From assembly GCA_049510975.1 (NCBI GenBank), contig JBEKYM010000001.1:119117-183116 (forward strand): a stretch of DNA of 64,000 bases, written 5' to 3'. The number at the start of each line of letters is the position of its first letter. The stretch's first letter is position 1. The translations under genes were made by a program, and so were the position numbers. Of this stretch, positions 42,935-52,687 are shown one piece after another. Under the pieces are notes generated by a model. It was not told where the DNA came from and did no database searches. It saw nothing but the letters and a program-made list of their open reading frames with translations. Source of the stretch: JAKACA01 sp049510975. Its GTDB lineage: Bacteria; Actinomycetota; Acidimicrobiia; Acidimicrobiales; Bog-793.

Positions 42935-43741
42935 TCAGGTGACCGACACCGGCGCTTCGGGACCGCCTCCGAGATAGGCGTCGTGCAAGCCGGCACGCAC
43001 CTCTCCCGGGGTGCCAGCGAGGCGAATCCGCCCGCCGACGAGTACCGATGCCCGCGTGGCGATGCTGAGAACCATGTCGGCGAACTGCTCGACGACGATC
43101 ACGGTGACACCGGAACGAGCCAGACCTGCGAGATAGCCGTACAGCTCCTCCACGATCTTCGGCGCCAGGCCCATCGACAGCTCGTCGCAAACGAGCGCCC
43201 GGACTCCTGGACGCAAGGACCGGCTCAGCGCCAGCATCTGTCGCTCGCCGCCGGAAAGCGATCCGGCCAGCTGCCGCCGGCGCGACCCGAGCACGGGAAA
43301 CCGCTCCGCCACGGCGTTCATGAGGTCGCGCCGCTCCGCCCGACGGCGGCCGGACCACAGCGACACGTGCTCCTCTACGGTGAGGTTCGGGAACACGCCG
43401 CGGCCCTCGGGGATGCAGCACATCCCGTCGGCGGCCAACCGAGCCGGCTGTGGCTTGCGGATGGCGGCCCCGTCGATGACGACGAGGCCGCCGCCGATCG
43501 CCAGCCGGCCGGACACGACCCGAAGCGTCGTGGACTTCCCGGCACCGTTCGGCCCGAGCAGCGCGCACACGTCCCCCGGCCCGGCAAAGAGCCGCACGTC
43601 ATGCAGCACTTCAATGCCCCCGTAACCAGCCCTGACGCTCTCGAGCGAGATGACCATCCCTTGAACGGTGCCGGCGCCGTCGACACGCTCTCGATCCGGG
43701 GGATGCACCGCATCGTGAGGCGGGATACCGGGATCGCTCAC
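42935..43741 (-). CDS. livF: Branched-chain amino acid ABC transporter ATP-binding protein LivF-like
   Basis: A 268-residue ABC ATPase. Walker A GPNGAGKST, signature SLSGGERQM, Walker B-type ALVCDELSMGLAPK with the Glu and the LivF-type 'MGLAP' D-loop, and switch region VEQF. The first 28 residues are a non-conserved leader; an internal start at the Met before VISLESVRAGYGG is also possible. With LivG it powers the importer; last gene of the operon. GTG overlaps the livG stop by 4 bp. Confidence 0.88.
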   Translation of the reverse strand: MSDPGIPPHDAVHPPDRERVDGAGTVQGMVISLESVRAGYGGIEVLHDVRLFAGPGDVCALLGPNGAGKSTTLRVVSGRLAIGGGLVVIDGAAIRKPQPARLAADGMCCIPEGRGVFPNLTVEEHVSLWSGRRRAERRDLMNAVAERFPVLGSRRRQLAGSLSGGERQMLALSRSLRPGVRALVCDELSMGLAPKIVEELYGYLAGLARSGVTVIVVEQFADMVLSIATRASVLVGGRIRLAGTPGEVRAGLHDAYLGGGPEAPVSVT

Positions 43742-44508
43742 GACACCGCCATCTGACCGAGGTAGGCGTCACGTACCTCGCGTTGCTGACGGACAACAGC
43801 CGGCGGCCCGACCGCCAACACCGCGCCGCGGTCGAGAACGACGACTTCGCTGCAGATCCGCATCACCAGCTCGACATCGTGCTCGACGAGCAGGACCGAG
43901 ATTCCGTCGGCCGTGAGGGCGGCGAGAATGTCGGCGAGGTGATCGGTTTCGCTGGCGTCGAGGCCCGAGGCGGGCTCGTCGAGCAGCAGGAGCCTCGGTC
44001 GTGCCGCCAGCGCACGGGCGACTTCGACAAGTCGAGACAGGCCAGTCGACAGCGTGTCCACCCGGGCAGCGGCGTGCTCGGTGAGGCCGACGCGTTCGAG
44101 CTGCTCCTCGACGACCGCTTTGGCGTCCGAATCGAACAGGTGCCATCGTTTCGGTCGCACCCGAACGCGGTGAGCGGCTTCGGCGGCGACGGCGACGTTC
44201 TCGCGCACCGTGAGGGAGGAGAAGAGCTCCAGCCGCTGGAACGTGCGACCGAGACCGAGTCGCGCCCGGCTCGATGGCCGCAATCTCGTGACATCGCGTC
44301 CATCGAGGATCACGCGGCCCCGAGTCGGGTGCGTGAGACCCGTGACGACGTCGAACAGACTCGTCTTGCCCGCCCCGTTGGGCCCGATGAGTCCGGTCAC
44401 CTGCCCGGCGCGTGCGATCAGGTCGACCGACTCGAGGGCGACGAGACCACCGTAGGCGAGGTGGATCGACCGCAGCTCGAGTGCGGCGATCGCCTCAGCG
44501 CTCGGCAT
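43738..44508 (-). CDS. livG: Branched-chain amino acid ABC transporter ATP-binding protein LivG-like
   Basis: A 256-residue ABC ATPase: Walker A GPNGAGKTS, RTFQRLELFSSLTVREN (Q-loop), signature-like TLSTGLSRLVEVARAL (LSTGL instead of LSGGQ, a common LivG variation), Walker B RLLLLDEPASGLD and a switch His in VEHDVELVM. Pairs with LivF. Its ATG overlaps the end of the permease gene by 14 bp. Confidence 0.9.
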   Translation of the reverse strand: MPSAEAIAALELRSIHLAYGGLVALESVDLIARAGQVTGLIGPNGAGKTSLFDVVTGLTHPTRGRVILDGRDVTRLRPSSRARLGLGRTFQRLELFSSLTVRENVAVAAEAAHRVRVRPKRWHLFDSDAKAVVEEQLERVGLTEHAAARVDTLSTGLSRLVEVARALAARPRLLLLDEPASGLDASETDHLADILAALTADGISVLLVEHDVELVMRICSEVVVLDRGAVLAVGPPAVVRQQREVRDAYLGQMAVS

Positions 44509-46420
44509 CGACCGCCGCCGGCGTCATCGCCACTCTGGCGCTGCCGGCGCCCAGGGAGGCACGCGACCGTCGTAGACCGCCGAAGCCCGACCCGCCAGGG
44601 CCGAGACGGGCGATCAGGTCGCCGATCACTCCTTCGGGCTGGCGGCTGATGCCGATGGCACCGAGGCCGGTGAGCAAGTAGAGCCACGAGTAGTTGTCGT
44701 TCAAGAGGTAGGGAATGAGCTCATAGACGATGCCGGCGACGAGAACGCCACTCACCGAGCGGATGCCCCACACCGTGACGAGCAGGAGCATCGAAAGGCT
44801 CAGGAGCATCTGGTAGTCGTTTGCCTCGGCGATGAAGCTGACTCCGGCGAGCAGGGCGCCACCGAGGCCGGCAAGGGCGGACGACAGCACGAACACGAGC
44901 AGTCGAGTGCGCGCCACTCGCACGCCCGAGATCGAAGCCGCCGCCGCGCTGTCGCTGCTCGCCACGAGCCTGCGACCGAATCGGCTCCGCCGCAGGGCGA
45001 GGATCCCGACGGCCGCCAAGGCGTAGACGATCACGAGAAACACCAGGTAACTGCGGTTGGAAGAGACGTTCAGCCCAGGTACCGGGGCCCGTCCGACGGC
45101 GAGATAGCCACCGTAGGAGCCGGCGAAGTGACTCGTCTGGAAGTAGCCGGCATCCATCGAAGCGGCAAACGCCAGTGTCGCCAGTGCCAAGTAGAGCCCC
45201 TGAAAGCGTATGGCGGGCAAGGCGATCAGTGCACCCACGGCGCCGGCGAGCACGACGGCGGCCACCAGGCCCAGCAGTGAGTCATCGCCGGCCGTCTTCG
45301 CCATCGCGAAGGCGCCCAGGCCGGCAAAGGTCAGCTGGCAACAGGAGATCTGGCCCGCATAGCCGGTGAGGGGCACGAGCGAGAGGGCGATGATGGAAAA
45401 CGCCACACCCGACGACACGAGCATGACGGCGCTCGAGGACAGGACCTGAGACGCCAGCACGCCGAGGACGAGGAGCACGGCGGCCCCGGCGAGCGACGTG
45501 CGGGCGCTTGCGACCGGCATGCGCATGGCGGGCACACGCGCCGCCGTCCGAAGGCGCCCTTGCGGGACGACGAGCAGGGCTAAGAACAGCAGCACCATCG
45601 GCATCGTGGACTGCAAGTCCTGCCAGTTCTGAGGCAGATAGCCGATGCCCATGTTGACGGCGATGCCGAGGAGCACCGCCCCGAGGAACGTGAGCGGCAG
45701 GCTGCGCAGCCGGCCGACGATGGCAGCTGCGTACCCGTTCACCACGAGCAGCGTCAGTGCCAGGATGGCCAGATCCTCCCCGGAGTCGACCCAGAGGACA
45801 CCGGCGAGAGCCGCCAGCGAGCAACCGAGCATCCAGCCGGCACGAGCTGCTCCCGCCGGCGAGATGCCGGACAACGCCACCAGCTCGGGGTCGTCAACGA
45901 CCGCTCGCATCGAGATGCCGAGGCGCGTGCGGTGCAGCAGGAACCAGATCGAGCCTGCGACGACGACGGCGACCGCCATCACAAGGAGCTGGTCATAGCT
46001 GATGGCGACATCGAGGAACGTGACCGAGCTCGTCGGGCCGAAGAAACCCGGGACGACCCGGGTTTCGTTCTGGTTCCACAGGAACGAAGCCGCCCCGACA
46101 AGAGCCAGCAGCAGCCCGATCGTCACACCGATCGTCGAGAGGGTGGGGGCACCCTGCAACCGGCGCATGAGGAAGCGCTCCAGCAAAGCGCCCGCCACCG
46201 GACCGCCCACGAGCACCACGACGAGCAGCGCCGGTACCGCCGGCCACCCGAGTGCCACGTGCAGTGCCCAGTACGAGAACGCCGCCATCATGCCGAGGGC
46301 GCCGTGAGCGAAGTTGAAGACGCCCGAAGTGGCGTAGGTGACGACGAGGCCGCTCGCAGCCACGAAGTAGATCGCCCCGGCAACGACGCCGAGGACGAGG
46401 AACTGAAGGAACTCTTGCAC
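44495..46420 (-). CDS. livHM: Fused LivH-LivM permease
   Basis: A 641-residue polytopic protein joining the two permeases of this importer class in one chain. Residues 1 to about 290 match LivH (QFLVLGVVAGAIYFVAASGL, FNFAHGALGMMAAF, and the coupling-helix block MRAVVDDPELVALSGI). From about 310 the LivM half begins (SIIALSLVPLTGYAGQISCCQLTFAGLGAFAMA) with its own coupling helix (RRLVASSDSAAAASISGV). In E. coli these are separate proteins. GTG start. Confidence 0.88.
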   Translation of the reverse strand: MQEFLQFLVLGVVAGAIYFVAASGLVVTYATSGVFNFAHGALGMMAAFSYWALHVALGWPAVPALLVVVLVGGPVAGALLERFLMRRLQGAPTLSTIGVTIGLLLALVGAASFLWNQNETRVVPGFFGPTSSVTFLDVAISYDQLLVMAVAVVVAGSIWFLLHRTRLGISMRAVVDDPELVALSGISPAGAARAGWMLGCSLAALAGVLWVDSGEDLAILALTLLVVNGYAAAIVGRLRSLPLTFLGAVLLGIAVNMGIGYLPQNWQDLQSTMPMVLLFLALLVVPQGRLRTAARVPAMRMPVASARTSLAGAAVLLVLGVLASQVLSSSAVMLVSSGVAFSIIALSLVPLTGYAGQISCCQLTFAGLGAFAMAKTAGDDSLLGLVAAVVLAGAVGALIALPAIRFQGLYLALATLAFAASMDAGYFQTSHFAGSYGGYLAVGRAPVPGLNVSSNRSYLVFLVIVYALAAVGILALRRSRFGRRLVASSDSAAAASISGVRVARTRLLVFVLSSALAGLGGALLAGVSFIAEANDYQMLLSLSMLLLVTVWGIRSVSGVLVAGIVYELIPYLLNDNYSWLYLLTGLGAIGISRQPEGVIGDLIARLGPGGSGFGGLRRSRASLGAGSARVAMTPAAVDAER

Positions 46421-46450
46421 GTCAGCCCGGGGGGCGGTCCTGCGCGAGCC

Positions 46451-47740
46451 TCACGGGAGCGACGGGTCGTACAGGTAGGTTCCCGAGCACATGAACCCCG
46501 AGGCCGGCGATTGCCGCTGCCATGCACCGTTGACGACCTTGGCGATGATGAAGCAATTCGGCGGACTCTTGGCAGCCGGGTTGTCCGGGGCGATGAGCCC
46601 GCCGGCATCGAAGTTCGTGATTTGCTTCAGTGCTGTGAGCAGGGAAGCCCGGTTCGGATCGGAGCCGGCGTTTCGCAGGGCCTGTACGAACAAGGCAGCC
46701 GACGCCCAACCGAAGACCGAGTAGATGTCCGGCGTGTAACCGGGATGGGCGACGTTGACCCAGTGGTCGAAGAGGGAGACCGCGGGCACCGTGGACGAGT
46801 CCTGGCCGAGGTAGAGCGCCTCGTGGATCCCGACGACGATGTTGCTGGCGGCCGCTCCGGCCTTCTTGATGAAGCTGCCGTCGTAGGCCGAGCCCGAGTT
46901 GAAGAAGATCGCCGGGTGGAAGCCTTCGAGGGCGGCGGCGTCGAGGAAGGATGCGATGGCGTTCACGTCGGCCTGGTCGAGGAGCACGATCTGGACTCCG
47001 TCATCCTTCATGCGGATGACCGAGGCCTGGAAGGCGGACTGACCGACGTCGTAGCTCTCCACGTCAGCGATGTGAAAGCCGAGCTTGTTGAGGGCGTACT
47101 CCTCACCCTTCCAGGAGTCCTGCACCGTCGTGACGTTGCCGACGAGGGCGCCGACCTTGCCGATGTCGGTCGGGTAGTGCTCCTTCAGCCACAGGAGCGG
47201 CCCCGTCCCCCAACCGTTCTGGATGGGCTGCGGGCTGTAGGTGTTCGGCAACTTGGTGACGATGGGGTCGAGCGAGTTCGAGATGTTGGCGATCGTTTTC
47301 GGGATCACGACGCCGCCGCACTCGTCGTCGATCGAGAACGACCCGACGAAGGCGATGACGCTGGGGATCAGCTTCTGCGTCGCCGACTTGTTGTCGGCAC
47401 AAGAGAGCTCGTCGTCACCATCGTCCACGACGAGCTTGCGGTGGTCGATGCCGCCGGTCGAGTTGATGTAGTCGAGGTAGGCCTGGACCCCGACCTGGGC
47501 GCCGAGGAACAGTCCCGGCACCGGGCCACCGGTCGTCGACACGTTGCCCACGGTGATCGTCGTGGAGTTCACGCCGGGGCTCGGCGCCTGCGGAGTGGTC
47601 GTGCCCGAGCTCGTCGAGGTCGCCGCCGCCGACGTGCTCGTGGTCGTGTTGCCGGCGACACCCTTCGCACAACCGCTTGCAACCAAGACCAGCGCTGCGG
47701 CCGCCAACCCGGTCCTGAGCACACCTCTTGTCGTGATCAC
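46451..47740 (-). CDS. livK: Periplasmic-type amino acid-binding lipoprotein
   Basis: A 429-residue substrate-binding protein of the Leu/Ile/Val-binding (peripla_BP_6) type. It starts with a lipoprotein signal: TGLAAAALVLVASGC, with the lipobox Cys at about residue 24, then a Ser/Thr-rich linker. GNVSTTGGPVPG and YLDYINSTGGIDHRKLVVDDGD are typical of the fold. GTG at 47740 is used because GGGGGAG lies about 9 bases upstream and because it puts the signal peptide at the N-terminus. The ligand may be an amino acid, amide or urea. Confidence 0.87.
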   Translation of the reverse strand: MITTRGVLRTGLAAAALVLVASGCAKGVAGNTTTSTSAAATSTSSGTTTPQAPSPGVNSTTITVGNVSTTGGPVPGLFLGAQVGVQAYLDYINSTGGIDHRKLVVDDGDDELSCADNKSATQKLIPSVIAFVGSFSIDDECGGVVIPKTIANISNSLDPIVTKLPNTYSPQPIQNGWGTGPLLWLKEHYPTDIGKVGALVGNVTTVQDSWKGEEYALNKLGFHIADVESYDVGQSAFQASVIRMKDDGVQIVLLDQADVNAIASFLDAAALEGFHPAIFFNSGSAYDGSFIKKAGAAASNIVVGIHEALYLGQDSSTVPAVSLFDHWVNVAHPGYTPDIYSVFGWASAALFVQALRNAGSDPNRASLLTALKQITNFDAGGLIAPDNPAAKSPPNCFIIAKVVNGAWQRQSPASGFMCSGTYLYDPSLP

Positions 47741-47933
47741 GCGCTGTCGCTCCCCCTGCTGCGCCCATCCCCCGCCTGCAAGCGCTGTACTGCGTCGAGA
47801 CGCCCGCTCGAGGCGCCTCCCGAAGGACAAGAATGGAACGCGTTCTCGTTTTGCGGCATGGTACGCCAGCAGGGAGCCCCGCGCACGCCATCGTCGCGGA
47901 ATGCCGCTCCGGCCAGCAAGCGGCGCGGGGCCG

Positions 47934-48416
47934 TCAGGTCACAAAGGCCAGGCGGTGCAGGAACTCGATGGAGTGCGGCACCGTGCGAAACAACACCGTG
48001 GCGACGACTTTGTCGTTGGACAAACCCATGACCACGACCGCTGCCCGATACGGGCCCGGCTCGGCGGCCCAACCTTGCGAGACGGTGCCGACGGTGAATC
48101 GACCGCGGTAGGCGACGAGGCACGTCGTCTGGGGGGCGATGTCCATGAGGGCGTCGGGAGGCGTGCCATGGGTGGATCGCAAGTCCTGGATTGCCTTGAC
48201 AAGATCGTTGCCGGGCAAGGCACGAACGCCGGAGAAGTCGGCTGACCTCCCGACGGCGGCACGGGCTTCCGGAAGGACGCGAAAGCACTGGCTGTCATGG
48301 GTGCCGAGGCCGTTTCGGGCCGCCGTGCAGCCAGCCAGGGCCATTCCCATCAGCGCAAGGACCACTGCCAGGGCGCCGGTGCCACGCAACCAGCCGACGG
48401 ATCGGACACCGCTCAT
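47934..48416 (-). CDS. Hypothetical lipoprotein
   Basis: A 160-residue protein of no family I know. An N-terminal signal (VVLALMGMALAGCTA) has a good lipobox, LAGC, with the Cys at residue 30. The mature part is small and lacks repeats; two further Cys (DSQCF, TTCLV) could form a disulfide. Its ATG overlaps the stop of the upstream membrane protein by 4 bp, suggesting a joint function at the membrane. Confidence 0.65.
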   Translation of the reverse strand: MSGVRSVGWLRGTGALAVVLALMGMALAGCTAARNGLGTHDSQCFRVLPEARAAVGRSADFSGVRALPGNDLVKAIQDLRSTHGTPPDALMDIAPQTTCLVAYRGRFTVGTVSQGWAAEPGPYRAAVVVMGLSNDKVVATVLFRTVPHSIEFLHRLAFVT

Positions 48417-49600
48417 GTGCGCGCGCCCCCCTCTCCAGCCGCGATGGCGAGCCCATCAGGTGCTTCGCTCAGCGCCGCCCTGTCACGGGCGCGGTCCTCC
48501 CGCCGGTCGCGGATCGCCATGGCACCCCAAACGACCCATCCCACTGGCAAGAACCCCCAGAAGCTGATGATCCGGTAGAGGATCACCGCCGCCACGGTGG
48601 ACAGCTGCACACCCCCGTAAGCGACGAGGGCAACCGTCAGGCTGCCCTCGACGACGCCGAGCCCGCCAGGCGTAATGGGGAGGTTGGACGCGAGCTGGGC
48701 CGCTCCGTAGGCGAGGAGGAGACCCCGCCAAGGAATCCCGGCACCGATGGCGAGATAGCTCAAACCGAGAGCGCCACAGTCGAAGGCCCAGTTACCGAGG
48801 GACCAGCCGAGCGCCGGAAGGATGTCGCGAAGGGTGAGGTTGACCTGACCGAGCTGAGCAGCCACGTTGTTGAGGTGCGTCTCGGCGTCCCCGCGGGGGA
48901 ACCCCGTGACCCGCTTGACGACCCGGATCCCGAACAGTGCCACGATGGCGACGAGGTTGCGCCGCGAGAAGACCGCCATCGCGGCGAGCACGATCACGAG
49001 GACGGTGGCAGTCACCCACACGAGGTCGAGTGCAGCCCCTTGGCGCTCGGCCATGAGCACGCCGGCAGCAGCCACGATCGTGAGGCCGAGAGCTGAGCAC
49101 AACAGCGTGGCGATGAGTCCCCAGCCGGCGATGGACTCATCGGCGCCTGCCCGGCGGTACTGCCGGTAGGCGTACACGGTTGCGACCGCCGGCCCCGCCG
49201 GGATCGAGCTGGCGATGGCCGAGGCTGCCACCGTCAGCCCGAGGATCCGCCTACGACCGATGCCGACGCCACCGGCTCGCAGGAGACGTCGCTGCATACG
49301 GGCAAAGGCCACGAAGGAGACGAACTCCGAGACGATGGCCACGGTCAGCCAGCCGGTGTTGAGGCGACTCAGCTCGCTGGCCGCGCCCTGCAGCTCGCCC
49401 CGTTGACCGCTCACCGCCCAGAGGGCGGCGGCTCCGAGAGCGACGCCGATCACCCATCGCAGCCACGAGCTGAGGCGCTTGCGCCGGCGCGTACGGGCCA
49501 GCGATCGTCCGATCTCCCCGATGTCGTCGGCGACATCGAGCCCGCCTGGCGACTCCAGCGAGGACGGTTCGGACTCCGAGAACTCGGCGACGTCAGGCAC
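48413..49600 (-). CDS. Lysylphosphatidylglycerol synthase TM-like (UPF0104) membrane protein
   Basis: A 395-residue membrane protein with eight or so helices, of the flippase-like UPF0104/DUF based family that includes the membrane part of MprF. Marks are IPAGPAVATVYAYRQYRRAGA, and the conserved ITPGGLGVVEGSLTVALVAYG near the C-terminus. The GTG at 49600 follows the aldehyde dehydrogenase stop by 22 bp; the frame is open another 91 codons but would lie inside that gene. No lysyltransferase domain, so lipid modification is not implied; lipid or glycolipid movement is an inference. Confidence 0.8.
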   Translation of the reverse strand: MPDVAEFSESEPSSLESPGGLDVADDIGEIGRSLARTRRRKRLSSWLRWVIGVALGAAALWAVSGQRGELQGAASELSRLNTGWLTVAIVSEFVSFVAFARMQRRLLRAGGVGIGRRRILGLTVAASAIASSIPAGPAVATVYAYRQYRRAGADESIAGWGLIATLLCSALGLTIVAAAGVLMAERQGAALDLVWVTATVLVIVLAAMAVFSRRNLVAIVALFGIRVVKRVTGFPRGDAETHLNNVAAQLGQVNLTLRDILPALGWSLGNWAFDCGALGLSYLAIGAGIPWRGLLLAYGAAQLASNLPITPGGLGVVEGSLTVALVAYGGVQLSTVAAVILYRIISFWGFLPVGWVVWGAMAIRDRREDRARDRAALSEAPDGLAIAAGEGGART

Positions 49601-49622
49601 CCGACCGCCGTACCCGCTCAGC

Positions 49623-51041
49623 TCAGAGCTGAAGCGACTTGATCTCGAGGAACTCCTCGAGCCCGAAGCGACCGAGCTCCCTGCCGTGGCCCGACTGCTT
49701 GAACCCGCCGAAGGGAGCCAGTGAGTTGAAGCTCCCGCCGTTGATGTCGACCTGTCCGGTGCGAATACGCCGAGCGACCTGCTTGGCCCGTTCGGGGTCC
49801 GCCGCCCAGACGGCACCTGCCAAGCCGTAATTCGAGTCGTTGGCGATGTCGATCGCCTCTTCCTCGGTGTCATAGGGCAGGATCGACAGCACGGGGCCGA
49901 ATATCTCCTCCTGGGCGATCGTCATGTCGGACCGCACATCGGAGAAGACGGTCGGGCGCACGTAGAAGCCGACATCGAGCCCGTCGGGGGCTTCGGTACC
50001 GCCGGTGATCAGCTTGGCGCCTTCGTCGATGCCCTTTTGGATGTAGGAGCGGACACGATCGCGCTGGGCGGCGGACACCAGCGGGCCCATCCTCGTTCCG
50101 TCACCGAACGGATCGCCCGGCGTCGTCGCCTCGGCCTCGCGGGCTGCGATCTCTTCTACTTCGGCGAGACGGCTGCGAGGTACGACCATTCGCGTCAAGG
50201 CGCTACAAGTTTGTCCGGAGTTGAGATAGCACATGGTGACGCCGGTGGCGACGGCCTTGGCGAGGTCAGCGTCTTCGAGGATGACGTTGGCCGATTTGCC
50301 GCCGAGCTCGAGCGCCACGCGCTTCACGGTCTGAGCAGCGACCTCGCCGACCCTCCGGCCCGCACGCGTCGAACCCGTGAACGAGACCATGTCGACACCC
50401 GGATGAGCGGCGATGGCCTCGCCGACAACGGGTCCGACGCCCGAAACGAGGTTGAAGACTCCGGACGGGAGTCCCACCTCGTGAATGACGTCTGCCAGCA
50501 GGAAGGCGTTGAGGGGCGCCACTTCGCTCGGCTTGAGCACGACAGTGCATCCGGCCGCGAGCGCAGGCGCGACCTTGGCGGCGATCTGGTGCAACGGATA
50601 GTTCCACGGCGTGATCGCGCCGACGACTCCGACCGGCTCGCGCACGACCAGCGAGTTGCCGACCTGCTCCTCCCAGACGATCTGCTCGACGAGGCTCGCC
50701 ATCGACATGAACGTGCTGATCGGCAGGCCCGCTTGGATGAGCATCGACAGGCTGAGCGGCATCCCGACCTCATGGGCGATGAGCTGGCCGATGTCGGCCA
50801 TGCGGGCGCCGAGCGCCTCGCCGATGCGGGACGTGAACTTCGCCCGCTCGGACGCCGGCATCTGGGACCACTCGGCAAACGCGGCGCGAGCAGCCCGTAC
50901 GGCTGCGTCCACGTCGGACACCCCTGCCAGGGGGACGGTGCCGATGACCTCCTCGGTGGCGGAGTCGATCACCTCGACGGTGTCCGATGTGGACGGCGAA
51001 ACCCACGCCCCGTCGATGTACAGCTTGTCGCGTACGTCCAT
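49623..51041 (-). CDS. Aldehyde dehydrogenase (NAD(P)+)
   Basis: A 472-residue ALDH-superfamily enzyme. GAITPWNYPLHQIAAKVAPAL and VVLKPSEVAPLNAF are the coenzyme motifs, VSFTGSTRAGRRVGE follows, catalytic Glu is in VALELGGKSANVI and the nucleophile Cys in NSGQTCSALTRM. QEEIFGPVLSI and INGGSFNSLAPFGGFKQSG complete the set. ATG at 51041 with GAGGAGG about 10 bases upstream. Substrate not identifiable; similar to broad-range ALDHs that oxidise aliphatic or aromatic aldehydes. Confidence 0.92.
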   Translation of the reverse strand: MDVRDKLYIDGAWVSPSTSDTVEVIDSATEEVIGTVPLAGVSDVDAAVRAARAAFAEWSQMPASERAKFTSRIGEALGARMADIGQLIAHEVGMPLSLSMLIQAGLPISTFMSMASLVEQIVWEEQVGNSLVVREPVGVVGAITPWNYPLHQIAAKVAPALAAGCTVVLKPSEVAPLNAFLLADVIHEVGLPSGVFNLVSGVGPVVGEAIAAHPGVDMVSFTGSTRAGRRVGEVAAQTVKRVALELGGKSANVILEDADLAKAVATGVTMCYLNSGQTCSALTRMVVPRSRLAEVEEIAAREAEATTPGDPFGDGTRMGPLVSAAQRDRVRSYIQKGIDEGAKLITGGTEAPDGLDVGFYVRPTVFSDVRSDMTIAQEEIFGPVLSILPYDTEEEAIDIANDSNYGLAGAVWAADPERAKQVARRIRTGQVDINGGSFNSLAPFGGFKQSGHGRELGRFGLEEFLEIKSLQL

Positions 51042-51079
51042 CTCCACACGTCCTCCTCGTCGACCGGTCCCCGATGAGC

Positions 51080-52618
51080 CTAGTGCTGGCCCCCCGGGCT
51101 CGTCGGCGAGATCGGCAGGCCCACAGGCGGGCGGAACCCAGGGGTTCCGAAACCGATCTGTGACGTCGGGCGAGCACCTGCAGGAGCGAGCGCCGTGGCG
51201 CCAGGGCCGTCGGTGACGGCGAACATCGTCGAGAGAAACCCTCCGAAGTCGCTCGTGAAGGTCGCCCCGCTCACCGAGTCGGTTGCCTTCGTCCCGACGA
51301 TCTCGATCTTGGTCACCCGTCCGGAGGAGTCCGTCGAGGTGACCTTTACGGATTCGAGCGTGCCGAGGCTTGGAAAAGCGGCTTCGACGGTCGCCACCGG
51401 GATCGACACCGTCCAGGTGTGGACGGGGTTGCATCCGAGCGAGCCCTGCCCGCCGATGCAGACGGCATCGCCGAGATCCCGGATGGAATCGAAGATCGAT
51501 TGCTCGTTCCAGTACGTGAGCGCCTCGGTGTAGCCGCCGCTCGACGATCCGTACTCGGTTGGCGCCGGCTGACCACTCTGCACGAGATACTGGCCGGCGG
51601 TGTCGCGGACGGCACGGGTGGCGAGGGGGGTTTCGTACTTGATGCCTTCGCCGTACCACTCGCAGCTGTCATCGCAGATGTCGGCATAGCCGTACCATCC
51701 GCCCACCGACCTGGAGTACAGCAAGTAACTCCGGGCGGCGACTGCCTGCGCTTCGAGCTCCTGGAACCCCCACGGCTCGCCCTGAGGTGCTCCCGTCGTA
51801 CCGCCGAAGGTGCCCCAGCCAGATGGCGACTCGCCGGGCGTCACGTCGGAGAGGAACTGTTCGATGGCGATGATGTTGAGGGTCCGCTCAAGGTGCACGT
51901 AATTCGTGGACGACCCGTAGTAGTCGAAGGCCTCCAGGCGTCCGCGGTACGTCACGTTCTGCCCGTCGGCTCGACAGAGCGTCAAGAGTTGGCTCGTGGG
52001 CGCCGTCGCCTGCAACGACGCCGGCACGGCGGTGGGGTCGCTCACACCACTGGCGAGCGTCTTCCAGCTCGTGGCCGAGCATGACGAAGCCGTCTCGATC
52101 TGCCACAGGCCGGTGAGGACACCAGACTTGACGATCTCGACGGCACGCCCGACCTGACCGGCCGCGATGCTCGCGACGATCTGCCCGGCGGAGTCCACAT
52201 AGGTGAAAGCGGACGGTGATCGAACCGTTACGGCGCTGTTGTCGTTCTCCTCGATGACGACCTTGATGAGCTCACCGTCAGCCTTGGGTTCGAGTGTGAC
52301 GTCGGTGACGGGATAGGCCGTGTCGGAGTAGTAGTGGACGAGGAGCTGGTGATAGGTCCAGTGGTCGACGGCGGCAAAGCCGAATGCCCCCCATTGCCCC
52401 AACCCGTAACCAGGCCCCCAGCCGTGCCCGGTGAACGTGACGTTCGCAGAGGGGAACGTCGCCTCCGGCTGGGCGGCAGCTGTCGTACCGGCCACGGCAC
52501 CACAGAGCCCCGCGACGAGAACCGCAACGACCATCGACAGCCTTGCCGCCGACAGCGTTGCCGCGCGGGCGCGGTTCACCTCCGAGGAGGCCGGAAGTCG
52601 AGCCGGACGGACGCCCAA
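51080..52618 (-). CDS. Secreted SpoIID/LytB-domain protein
   Basis: A 512-residue exported protein. Signal peptide: LSMVVAVLVAGLCGAVAGTTAAAQ at about 27-50. TFTGHGWGPGYGLGQWGAFGFA is the GHGxGxGxSQxGA-type block of the SpoIID superfamily; IIAIEQFLSDVTPGESPSGW has the catalytic-type Glu region and LEAQAVAARSYLL the central motif. In endospore formers SpoIID cleaves denuded glycan; here it is a general cell-wall enzyme candidate. TTG at 52618 is used because CAGGAG lies 8 bases before it. Confidence 0.85.
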   Translation of the reverse strand: MGVRPARLPASSEVNRARAATLSAARLSMVVAVLVAGLCGAVAGTTAAAQPEATFPSANVTFTGHGWGPGYGLGQWGAFGFAAVDHWTYHQLLVHYYSDTAYPVTDVTLEPKADGELIKVVIEENDNSAVTVRSPSAFTYVDSAGQIVASIAAGQVGRAVEIVKSGVLTGLWQIETASSCSATSWKTLASGVSDPTAVPASLQATAPTSQLLTLCRADGQNVTYRGRLEAFDYYGSSTNYVHLERTLNIIAIEQFLSDVTPGESPSGWGTFGGTTGAPQGEPWGFQELEAQAVAARSYLLYSRSVGGWYGYADICDDSCEWYGEGIKYETPLATRAVRDTAGQYLVQSGQPAPTEYGSSSGGYTEALTYWNEQSIFDSIRDLGDAVCIGGQGSLGCNPVHTWTVSIPVATVEAAFPSLGTLESVKVTSTDSSGRVTKIEIVGTKATDSVSGATFTSDFGGFLSTMFAVTDGPGATALAPAGARPTSQIGFGTPGFRPPVGLPISPTSPGGQH

Positions 52619-52687
52619 CCTGTGTCTCCTGAGTCTGATGGGGACAATGTTACCCCTGACAGCCCGCCGGGACCAAGGGGCGACCCG

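Noticed and set aside
51080..52618. Evidence for endospore formation from the SpoIID domain
   Set aside because: SpoIID-domain proteins are widespread in non-sporulating actinobacteria, and no other sporulation gene is present.
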